In this document: positions 48,801 through 60,800 of the stretch, one piece after another
Layout: the number at the start of each line of letters is the position of its first letter
Position numbering within the stretch: position 1 is the stretch's first letter
Assembly: GCA_022747635.1 (NCBI GenBank)
Contig: JAKTNV010000003.1
Span: 28,064,830 to 28,128,829 of the forward strand
Source of the DNA: Hetaerina americana
Lineage: Eukaryota > Arthropoda > Insecta > Odonata > Calopterygidae
Direction: 5' to 3'
Length of the DNA stretch: 64,000 nucleotides
The notes under the pieces: model-generated
The model's input: the letters and a program-made list of their open reading frames with translations, nothing else
Told to the model about the DNA's origin: nothing
Databases searched by the model: none
Made by a program: the position numbers and the translations under genes

Positions 48801-51800
48801 TCATATCTGCTTAGTAGATGATGAATATACAGCCAATGAGAAGTTAAATATCCCAATGTTTTAAATACAACCTTTAAGATGCATTTAAGTTTCAAAACTA
48901 AAATATTATTGTACAAAATGTATAGATACATTTTTAATGTATGATAACTTTCTCATAATATATTTTATAAAAAACAATTAATTTTCTACATTTTTATCGT
49001 AATGTTGCCATGCGAAGTCAACTAAATAGATGAATAGTAGTTTCATATTTTCTTGAGGTGTATAGCTAGCTGTTTTATAATACTAAATATACAAAAAAAC
49101 ATTTATTTCAGTTTTTTCTACTTCAATAAATAAATTAACAAGTTTTACAGATGATGCATCCCACCAAAGTCCAAAATTGTACTGATAGGCATTATAATAT
49201 GCCTCCACTACCTTTAACATTAAATTTTTTTACATCAAAAGCCACCGATAAACCTACAACATAAGTGGGAGAAATATTTTGTACGACTTGTCTCCAATAA
49301 ATTTAATAAAACCTGAACTCTTTAAAGCAATGACTAGCCATGAATAACTTACATTTAAATTTGTAGCACAATGAGATACTCATACAATGCACACTCTTGA
49401 CCATCCTGAATGATAGGAAATAATAATCCTGGATAATTAAAATCCCTGTAAATCCACAATTCAAATGAAAAATGTTGGCATTTCATACTCCATTATGGTT
49501 ATTTTATTGATGGCTAAACAAACAAAGAGAATAAAATTCAAAGCAAGGCACCATTTGCCAACATAATGCTTGTGCTATACATTTTGTGAGCATTCTATGC
49601 ATATGGCATACTTTCAAAGAGAAGAGCATTTATCAAAGATTGAACTCATATTAAGTTAGGAAAACATATGCTTTCAGGTTACCTACACCATATGACACTG
49701 ACTTTTCAATAAATTCATTTAATTTGAAAGTGGAAACTTTTCAACTTAGACACCAGTAAACTGAATAATACTGTACTGAGGCATGGTGAAATAGCATGTA
49801 TATTTTGATAAACTGAGAGCCCTATCGTCAATCTACTCAACAAGAGACAGGGTTGGAGGCAGAGGGGATACCAGATAACAATAATCAACCCACAGGCTGG
49901 TTTGATAGGTGACAGTAGAGCTCCCTCAATACCAAGTCCAATGGTAAACCAGGGTAAAACAATTATGATCATCACATTAAAGTAAACAGGATATACACTA
50001 TACTAAATTTAAGAGCTACTCATTATGAGCTGGACCCCAAGAAAATTCTTGTAAAATTGGACAACAAACTTCATGTTGAACTTAACAATTGTAGAAGTTA
50101 TGAATACTTTAAAATAAGAGGTTCTTATTTAAGAAATTTCTCCACACTGTGGAGACCCACTTCAGTATGCCAAAGAACAATTGATTAAAGCCCCTTTGCT
50201 AATTTTTAATGCCACCTTTTGTGTTTCCTTCCACTTACTTACTCTTACTTGGTTTGTTGCTTGCCTATTTTCTTTACCTTTCATATATTTTATTCATTTA
50301 GTACATCAAACCTTCATTAGATATGATAGCTCTTAGAAATATGTCAATGAAATAACTTTCATATTAAATAATCTGTAAACAAACAAAGGTTATGCAGTTT
50401 TTCAAGAGAAAGGACTGCTAAGTTAGATATTAAAATAGTTAATAAACTAGGGCAATTTATGACTTTGCTTATCTAGAAGTGTTTTAGTCCAAAATGGTTA
50501 AAGTAGCAGGGGCATAAGACGAAGAATTGCATAAAGTAAAGAAGCTTTCACTAGTAGGGAAATGCTGACAGGGTTATTGAGTAAGGATGTTAAAATAAGG
50601 CTCATCAAAACTTTGATCTAGAGCACTGTTTTGTACGGTGGGGAAACAAGAGTCGTTGAAGCAAGAAGGTATGCATATATTGGGAGGATTTTTTGGGAGG
50701 AATGGGTGGGGAGAAGGATGGAAAAGATGAAATCGACTGAAAGGGAAACAAATGTGGAAGTGCTATGTATTGTGGGGGAGAAAAGTGGATTGAGAGAAAT
50801 CCAAAGTAGGTAGGAAAGATGGATGCAGATAATTTTAAATGGAGATAGGATGTTAAAGACTATGGTAGAGGGTAGCATGTTAGGCAAAAAGGCAGGGGCA
50901 GGAATTGGAAAGACATGGTGAATGTTATGACAGGAGGAAGGAAGTATAAGAATTGAAGAAATGTTTGTCGTTGCTTTGGATGTTAGATTGTGTTTTGCTG
51001 GGAGAAGTAAAGAAATGTTTCATTGTACTGCTGTATAGCATGTGTCCATCCAACCTACCTTAAATTTTTTTATTTATCAACTTAATTGGGCGAGATTGAG
51101 ACTTATGGTCCCCTCTTCCACCCAACCATTCGATATTACATCGAAGACAATAACATATAACAAAGCCCTAGGTGAAGGAAAATGTACCCAGGTGGGAATC
51201 GGACCCGTGACCTCTAGGCTGGCAGGTGAGTATGATACTTCGCTGCCACCAGGGCCGGCAATATATATTCTAACAATAATAATATAACAATATGCATCAG
51301 ACAGATTTGAAGTCAAAGGAAAATATATTGAGAAAAATTTTTAAGTAGCAAAGTATAACTTGAGCTCAGATACCTAACTAAATTGAAGAATTATGATCAA
51401 CTGTTCCCACTAAAACTGGAGCCACCTGCCAGCAAGCTATGGAGTTTAGTTCACTATTCACCATCTATATTAATGATAACAGCAAGTATTATGTGGCAGC
51501 TGATCACTGATTACCTAGACGACTATATTAAATAATATTTCCTTAAAAATTTTTTCACTTTTACAGTGATGTCAAAAAACTTTTTCAGCTTAAGGAAATT
51601 ACATTTCATATAATCAGTCTAAATAGAGGTCGTAGGAAGCTCCTTTCCACTGATTACCTAATTTAAACAGCACCATTATGAAAAACACATTTTTAATGAG
51701 AAGCCAGTACAATGGTGATAACAACAATTTAAAACCCCATATTTTTTAGGGAAGGCGAAAAGCCAAAAAGTTTATATACTATAATGAAAATTAGCTTAAA

Positions 51801-54800
51801 CATGCATGATGTTAATAAAGAAGGAAACATTTTTACCCCATTAATGGTTGCCGACACATCCTTTAAGTCAGATAGTATTATGTGCCTCAAAATATTATTC
51901 GGAGAAACCACATATCTTTTCATTCTCTTAATCTCAGATTCCTTTACTAATGGGTCTCCAGAAATTACTCTGTCAATAACTTTGTTCACATTTTTTTCTA
52001 ACCATGGCAAAAGAGCAGGCTCTTTCCATATATGATAATTTCTGGCAATGTAGAGTTGTATTAGTTGGAGCAATGCAGGCGGTTGGCTGAAAAAAATACA
52101 GTTCATTGTTATAAAACAAGTAAAATGATATTCCCCAAAGCATGAATGAATATACTATAATTTATATACTTAGCAGAGAAAAAAAAATTATTTCATGCAT
52201 TGGTTTTAGCTTTTGGGTAATTTCACCTGAAAATACCCAGCAAATAAATGCATACAAATCAAATACACCTTCCCAGGTTGAATTTTTAAATAAATTATCA
52301 TGAAGTATATTTCTAAATTAAGTTGCAGTATTGCCTCTTGGTACAAGTAAGTAAAATATATTCTTTGTACAATCAACTGACATTCATTCATTGTTTTTAA
52401 TTAAGCAATTATCAGTTATCTCATGAAAAATAACACAAAATAATATTTACCTCATTTGCGCTTTCACACCAAAAAATGGGAAATTAGTCACACGTTCTTC
52501 GGGCTGTATTGAGCACTTGTCAAGAAGAGGAAGCAATACCCCCGGGAACATAATCAAAGCATTTTGAAGGAACTGATCTGCTACTAGAATATCCCACTTT
52601 GGAGATGCTTTGCTTCCATCAGTATTTGACTTTGATTCAGCTTCATGGGTTGCTAGATAAAAATGAGCTACAGCCACGGAAAATGCAAAGTTGGGTAACT
52701 GCAACAAGTTGCGGCCTTGATTTTCCCATTCCTCAAACAAACGTATAAACCACTCGTATTCATGACACCTCAATGCATAAAAATCCACTATTAACACAGC
52801 AGCAACAGGATCACCAACAGGATCAAGAGATAATAGAAGTTTGCAGAATTCTAATGATGTACGATAACAAGCTCTTTGGCCAACGAATGTCATATGCTTG
52901 AATAAAGCTATGAAGAGAGCCCTATTAAAGAAAAAATTGAGATTATTACATTTTAATATGGCAGATGCATGAATTTACATCCACATCCAGAAAACCCAAA
53001 CACAGAAACTCGCACTATAGAAGCTCCCAGATATGCACCACAGAAAATTAAATATGTGATGCCTGCAGCCTTAATGATTAAAAATTCAAGATAATGAAAA
53101 ATACTTCTGGAATATGATAATGGATATCTGAACCTCAGTTTGCAACAATATGATTAGCATAAAAAACGATCAATTGAATTGATATTGAAACCTTAAAAAA
53201 CAAAAGATACCTGGGGAAAAAGGATAGTGGATAATCTGATGGAGGTGTATATTCTGGAATACAGAAGTGGGTTGGTGGGAGAATCAGGATGGAGAGTGAT
53301 AGAGCACCCAATAAACCATACAGCTTAAATGAATTTGAAGTTGGGGTCGCCCAGAAACATCACCTGGAATCAAACTCTGGCCCTTAAGGTCAGTAGCCTA
53401 GTATTCTTCCCATGGACCACCACACCCTGGCCAAAATATATATAGTTGATTAAATGTGATTTAAGAAAAAATATTACAATTAACCAAATCAAATTGGTGT
53501 GCATTGAGGATTCTTCATAAGACAACACACCATCTGAAATTCTTACTTGAATTATTTTGATGCAATCGAATAGGAACAAAAAGCCATAAAACTGTAATTT
53601 AGGAAAACTAAATTAATTGCAAGTTGAACAATTGAATTACAAGAGAATAAAACACATTGGCATTCATCTATTTTTGGGATAAAAAAAAAGGTAAATTCCC
53701 AATGTTACTTAGAACAATTTGAGTTGGGTAGTTACACGACTAACACAAGATGGCTACATTTACATGTAACAACAAGAATTGATATTTCATTACCTATTTT
53801 CCTGCCTCCTATAATCTAGCTGACAGTTCCCTTGGGCGATGTTGAAAAGAGGATGAAATGCACATTCAAGGCAATACAATGCTCGGGCTATCAGGTCTAC
53901 AGCCATCTGTAAATCTTCACTCATTCTGCTCAGATCAGATAACTGGATGAGGGCATCAACATGATATGGATGCATATTGATAATTGCCTAAAATAATGAA
54001 GAGGTATTATGATTAACATAAGTAAATCAATTATAAGAGATGCAAAAGACTAAATTCATCAAAAGGAACTCATGAAATTTATTGATAAAGCAACTTATAA
54101 CACCACATACACTTCATAGGATTGGGTGCACATAACAGGTACTCATTTTAAACAATCGGAAACATTAACTGTTGGGTTTGTAACACCATTGCAACATGAA
54201 TATGCCACTGTAGGTTAACTTCCTTAAATGTGAATTGCAACATTTACTCAGCAATATCCTCTTCGGATGCTTAAATGCTATAAAGATTTACGGCTCAACT
54301 GTGATTATTTAACTTCATAGATCTACATAGTTTTGAAGATTCTATACTGGATCAATCATTAAAATATTGGCTATACTTGAAAAAAATTACTTGATATTCC
54401 CTCATTTCACCTCAACAGAACAGAATTGAAATTTTTCAGGCACTAAAATAGTATTCTATTGTTTCAGGCTTTACTTTGTGGAAGTAGATAATATCCATGC
54501 TAAAAAGAAAGACTTGTACTTTTCCACAGATTTTATTTTATGATACAACGCGTTTCACCGACTTGTGGCATCATCAGGTACCTGATGATGCTGCAAGTCG
54601 GTGAAACGCGTAGTACCATATAATAAAATCTGAGGAAAAGTACAAGTCTTTCCTTTTAGTATGTACACTCAAATAGTGTCTCGAGGCAATTTCACCACAA
54701 GCAATATCTTCTAAATGATGAAGTGAGAAAAAGACCAAATAGAGCTTAATTCATATCATCAATGAGATACTCTTAAAACCTTTTAGTTTACTGTGAACTT

Positions 54801-57800
54801 AGCAAAGCAGTCTACTTGTCTGCATGTGTCTTGATAGCATCACTAGTGATATTGATACCAATATTCTGAATATTTTTTTTGCATCACATTTTTCCTGTTT
54901 CTACCCAGAATGGGTTAGTTAAATCTCTATATAAAAATGACAATTTTCTTTCAATTTCAACTATTTCACCAAGAGTTGATGATATCATTTAACTAAAGCA
55001 TGTTGAGGTAAATAAATACTGTGGTCATGATGAATTGGCAATTGAGCTAGTTAAGTTTGATGGTGAATCCTTTGCATGACTGGTGTGCTTCTACATTATT
55101 TTGAACTATTACTTGCTACCCCAATCTATAAGGGGATCGAGATAGTGTGGGGGCTAACGTACTGGCTTCCCACCCAGACGGCGCGGGTTCAAATCCCGGC
55201 GGTGTTGAATATTTTTCAGAGGTATCTCGATTCCTACTTAAGGTGCTTTGTGGAGGGCACTTTGAGGGAGTACGCCGTCCGTTGGATGGGACGTTTAACT
55301 ACGGACCCCCTGGCGCCTTTTGTAAAGAGTAGGCTAATGCCGATGCCGGGTTTCTCTCCACCCTTCATTCTTTCCTGTCCATCCCCTATGGCGCAAATGA
55401 CCTCAGCGGTCAGTCGCCTCCCCTAAAAACTACTACTACCCCAATCTATAAACATGGTGATAATGATGATAATAAAAATGATCATTTATCAAATCTGAGG
55501 TTTCTGTGTTGTTTATCCATAATGGTAACAACTTTTGGATATTCTTCCACGTCAGGGTGTCTCCTCGCATAAAGACAGTACTGTTACTTCTCCATGGTGT
55601 GTGCATGTTTTCATATCCTACATTTGGTTGATCTTCCAATGCGCTCTACAATCTTCCACACGAACACTAGATGTGATATACTCCCAATCAGAGCTAACCT
55701 AGAGCTTCTATTATCCTACGTAAATGGCAAAAATCAACACATTGCCCATCTGATCTGAAGACACCAAAATCACAGCCAGAGAAACTTTTGTCGCCAAGAG
55801 ACACTCTGACGTAAAGGAATGCTTGAAAGCCATTATCATTTTATGTTTGGTGGTCTTACAATTTTGACTAGCTAAATTATTTAAGGTTTGCTGCTTTACA
55901 AATTATCTCATTTCCTCAAAGAGAATCCCGTCTCCTTTCCTCTACATGGGAATCTCATTATGGTTTAGAGAGTTACTTAATAAATCACAAAATTTATTTT
56001 AAGGTTCACTATGCCAATTCCATGTTATTCCACATTCACTCAGGAATACCAGGGAAGGGCTTTCATTCAGGTCCTTTATTGTTTAATGTTTATTTTAACG
56101 ACATCAGCCAAGTGATATCTCCTCTGAGATATTTATTTTATGCCGATGATCTTACACTGTTTGTATCTATTGAAGTCCACTGTTGATTGTCATAGCTTGC
56201 AATCCCCTATAAATACATAGCTAATCTGAAATCACACTAAATTATTCACTTTGAATACTGAGAAATACTTTTGAGTTACCTTTTATTGAGCCCTCAAAAA
56301 TCCGATTACATTTTAACTATCTCCTAAAAGATCTACCAAAGCAAGAGTGAACTAAAAATGGACCTTAGCATACTTTATGACAATAAGTTATATTTTCATA
56401 GGAATTGCTGTAGAGGTGTTCTCATGGTGTAGGCATGATGCTTTCCAAGACATAGAAAACATTAGGATTCATTTGGGGGTTAGTAGGGACTTAAAGAACA
56501 TGGAATGCCTAAAACTAAATTACCGAGTCTTACTTACACCAATAATGGAATATGATTGCTGTTTTTGTTCACATATTTAAGAGGGTCATCCGGAAAGTAG
56601 TACCCGTTCGTGCCGCATGAAGTGCTGACGACGCGAGTAGCCGCTGGACGAGGTCAGATAGCTTCAGTGGCTTGTCTGCCTTCTCTGAGCCAAGTTGCGT
56701 GACGCTAGCATTGCCTGTGTTGTTTCTGTGATTGTTTACAATGTTTAAAAAAATTGAGAACGCCGCCAGTTGTGAAGTGAGGGCAGTGATTAAATTCCTC
56801 AATGCAAGAAACGTTCGCCCATGTGATATTCATCGCCAATTAAAGGAGGTGTATGGAGACAATGTAATGGACGAGTCGTCTGTTCGGCGGTGGTGTCGCA
56901 ACTTCAACATGGGGAGGGGGAACACACACGACGATGAGCGTTCGGGGAGACCGTCTGTCATTACAGACCAACTGGTGAGCTCAGTTGACGAATTCGTGAG
57001 GAACGATCGGCGCGTCACAATTGATGACATCTGTGAGCATTTTCCCAATGTTTCTCGAACAATTGTTCATGAAATTGTTAAACACCATCTGCATTATGCA
57101 AAAATTTGTGCAAGATGGGTCCCTCGCGTATCTCAATGAGCTGGCGGTGAAGGACTATGCAGCAGGAATACAGAAACTTGTCACACGTTATGACAAACGC
57201 CTTAATTTGCTTGGAGATTATGTTGAGAAGTAGTTTAAAGTATCCTCTTTCAAATAAAATTTTTTATGTTTGTTAATATTTACTTTTGTGTCTTTATTTC
57301 ACGAACGGGTACTACTTTCCGGATGACCCTCGTATAAAGAGCATGCCAATTCTATTGAGGAAGTTCACATAATTTTTTTCAAACATTATCATAACAATTG
57401 AATTTCTCAAACTTGCTTATGAGGTACAAATGAAAAACATTCTGTATCTTCTATTAGTATAGCGGATTGTTTTAATTATTGAAATACATTCTATTCCTTT
57501 TGAATTTTCTGTTTCCTACTACAATGTACTTCTTGATCTGTTATTTAGTTTGTTATTACCATTTGCCTTATTGTGACATATTATGCCTAAGATAACCAAA
57601 ATCTTTTTTATATTTCACTATTTAACTCCCAGCATTATCACTATTTAAACTCCTAATTGGGCATTCAGACCTGTAAATAAATAATGAGTGTAATTAAGAA
57701 CATTATACCATAATTATTTAAATCACAATGATTGCAGTCCCTCCAAAGTTGAATGCATTGATTTGTGGTTGTGATGAATACTTCCCAAGACTAGTAGAAG

Positions 57801-60800
57801 ATGGGAAATCACAGAAGAAAACTATGAATTGGTACTTCAGAGTTGGCAGCAATGCTCTGTGCATGATGCAATTGGCTATGATGTCATATGTCAAGGTACC
57901 ATTTGGCAACATGCAGGTTGATCAGATTTGATACAAACTGCCTTTTCATTGAACCCAAAACTTTGATACAAATCCTCCATATTATCAATAGCAATAAAAT
58001 TGATACATGGCAAATAACTGATAACCATTTAATGTGAACATGCTTTCAGAAAAAGAAAAAAATCAATGAATAAATCAATATTTCACTCTTTACATACAAA
58101 GTAATGAAAATGATCTCAAGACAATTCATACAAATTTTTGGGTAAAATATAAGGTTAAGAAAATGAGAAATTACTATTAAAATTATGAGACATACTCTCA
58201 TGGTAACCTAGGAATTATGGTGGCAATGACAGGACTATTACTCAGAGTGCAAGTTCTGCAATGACAAAATATGGAGCTGGTTATGGTATACGGGCCAAAT
58301 GAATTAAACTTGAGGAAAGAGAATGGGCCTGATGCAGAAAATTATTTCATAATTTAAAAATAAAATAAAAAAATGATGGCAGTAAGGCTAAATTGTATCG
58401 AGAACATATTATTTCTCTAGAATACAAGATTGATAAAGTTCTCATCTTTATGACAAAATTCAGAACTATTTGTAATTTCACGACATTCCACATGTATCTC
58501 TCTCTTGCTCCAATTTCTGACAAAATGTGCAATTGATTCATATCCCATTTACTTCTTATTTTCTGATATCCACACTTCAGAAATCCAGAATTACTAAATG
58601 AGGTTCCCGGGGTCATATAAAACTTATATGGCATATTAAAATATCAAAGACCCCCCTCAGTTTGCAAGAACACATAGCTCATGAATAATTAAAAATTGGC
58701 AATTTTCCACAAAATATTATTTCCACAATGTTTTGTGTAAATAATATTGCCAATTTTTAATTAATCATGATATTCCAGCATATCATGCCTGAAGCGCCTC
58801 TTATTATTTTTTTAATACATAGCTCAGTTCACATGAAATATTGGATAAAGCTAGCCAAATGGTCGACTAACCACCTAGGCACTCTTCTTCTGATATGATC
58901 ATCATCTTCTAAAGGTAGAACCTTGTCATTGCAGCCATATAGTTCTTTCCATTGCTGTTATTTTCAAATTTTTACATGCTGTGACTCTCATATTACTTTT
59001 TTTTCTCGTATGTCATCCAGAAACTTCTTTCTTGGCCTTCATCTTCCTTTTTCCCCAGTATTTTCCCAACATTATATTTTCCAGGATGTTGTTTTGCCAC
59101 AGAACAAGTTAACTTCATCAGTTAACTTTAACAGTTTAAAATTCAGACTTAGAAAGAACGTTCTTTCATTCCCAATAATACTCATAAATTCCACTTCTAT
59201 ACCCTCCTTCCATAGCCCTTTAAAATAACATTCAACAGTTAAAAAAGTATGATCTACAATGACAACCACCCAAGGAAAGCTGTGAGAACTGATGAGGTTA
59301 TTCATAAATATATGTCTAACTATAGTAGATAGGACCTCATAAATCTGACAACCTTGGGACCGAACAAGAGATCGAAGAAGGAGAGGGGAAGATTCAAGAA
59401 GAGGATGAGGGAAAGTAATCCAGTATATAAAATTGCTAATGACCACACAGCAGGAGCAAATGCTTTAATCACAGATTGGAACACATTGTAAACATTTTAA
59501 TATCAATAAGATGTTGCACTTGATGCTAACATAACTAACGGAAATGGTGTTTATTCCATATTAAAACTTACCTAAAATTTGAAATCAGAAACAAATATAT
59601 ACAGAAAAACATCAGCAGTAGCAAGTGGAAGACAACACAAAAATAATCCAATTGCCTCTGCATTGTATATCTCTTTTACAGTATGATTGTCATTTGAAAT
59701 TAGAATGATAAATTCATCTATATAGTTTTCAGCAGCATCTGAATTAGCACTGGTAAGTTTTTCAGCTGACACAGCTCATTAATGTAATTAATGCTCATTA
59801 ATTAAGAGATAAAGCCAAATGAAGTATTGGAAGCTTTATTTATTTATATAATAATAATTAACAATAGAAGCATAAACCTGAAGAGTTCCACAGGGGAAAG
59901 ACAGCTCTCCTTAATGAATGGCTTCATAATTTTTAAGGAACGAAAGTAGATTCCAACCTCTGGCCAGTAGTCAAATGTATAGCCCATGCTGCCATAGCCA
60001 ACACATGGGCGTATATTCATCATCTCTTGCATGGACGGGACAGCAAAGAGGCTTAGTATATCATGAGGTAAAGATCACACATGATAGATAACATTTATTG
60101 AGAAATCAGTGTGTGATGGATTACATACCTAATGCACAATGCAAGGTACCATTATCACTCACTGAAAAAAATGTACTGTATTGATGTACATTTGGATTAC
60201 CCACAAGTAATTTAGATAGATGCCCTCTTATCAGGTATATATTTCTACACATCTGCACTATGCCACCATCCTCCTTCCTCTTTAGTACTAAATTTATTCC
60301 ATGTGAATTCTTCTTCCCACTGCTATAAATCAATCCCTATTATTTACATAGAACCAGCTATATGCTCTTGCATGTAAAAGTTTGGGGGGCGATTAGAACA
60401 CATAAGCCCTTATCCCACATTGAGTTTATTGGTAGGAGTTCTTGGTAAAACATAAAACTGAATTTGGACAAGGAAGTTAAATGCTGAAAAGGGAATATTT
60501 GATAATTTGGAAACCTAAAAAAATTAAGAGATGTTTGCTTGTACCAGTATCACTATGTATTTTGACTGCCTTAAACCAATTGCTGTGACATATAACTTAG
60601 TTGATAATTATGTAAATCTATAAAATAACTTCAAAAAATTGTTTACAGCTAAGATTTTAATACTAACCACAATGTTGTCTGGGTTGAGACTCTCCACAGC
60701 TTCAAGGAATTTCATTTGAATTTGTTGGTAGGAGAAGTTGTGCTCATATTTGAAGTATTGAATGCCATTTTTCGTCTCAACAAGACTCATGGACAAACCT

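Larger units (their letters stand above)
53988..60667. other. TCF25 intron 5
   Basis: This 6.7-kb intron joins exon 5 (ending NPDNIV) to exon 6 (starting AIINMHPYHV), exactly as in human TCF25. It holds a mini-PLE, a SINE, a LINE relic, an internally deleted mariner and a 92-bp palindrome. Between 57,400 and 58,600 and from 58,800 to 60,660 I see nothing recognisable. Confidence 0.75.

Noticed and set aside
55132..55210. Possible genuine tRNA gene
   Set aside because: Box A- and box B-like sequences are present, but they head a 304-bp repeated element with target duplications and at least three diverged copies in this window.
57728..57931. A 67-codon plus-strand frame downstream of the deleted mariner
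   Set aside because: I considered it as a continuation of the LINE relic but found no convincing reverse transcriptase motif.
58923..59446. Overlapping frames of 101 and 124 codons on opposite strands
   Set aside because: Neither resembles a known family, both lie in TCF25 intron 5, and they overlap each other on opposite strands.
60121..60333. A 70-codon minus-strand frame considered as a TCF25 exon
   Set aside because: Exon 5 (ending NPDNIV) joins directly to the exon at 53,987 (AIINMHPYHV), reproducing the human protein order, so nothing is missing between them.
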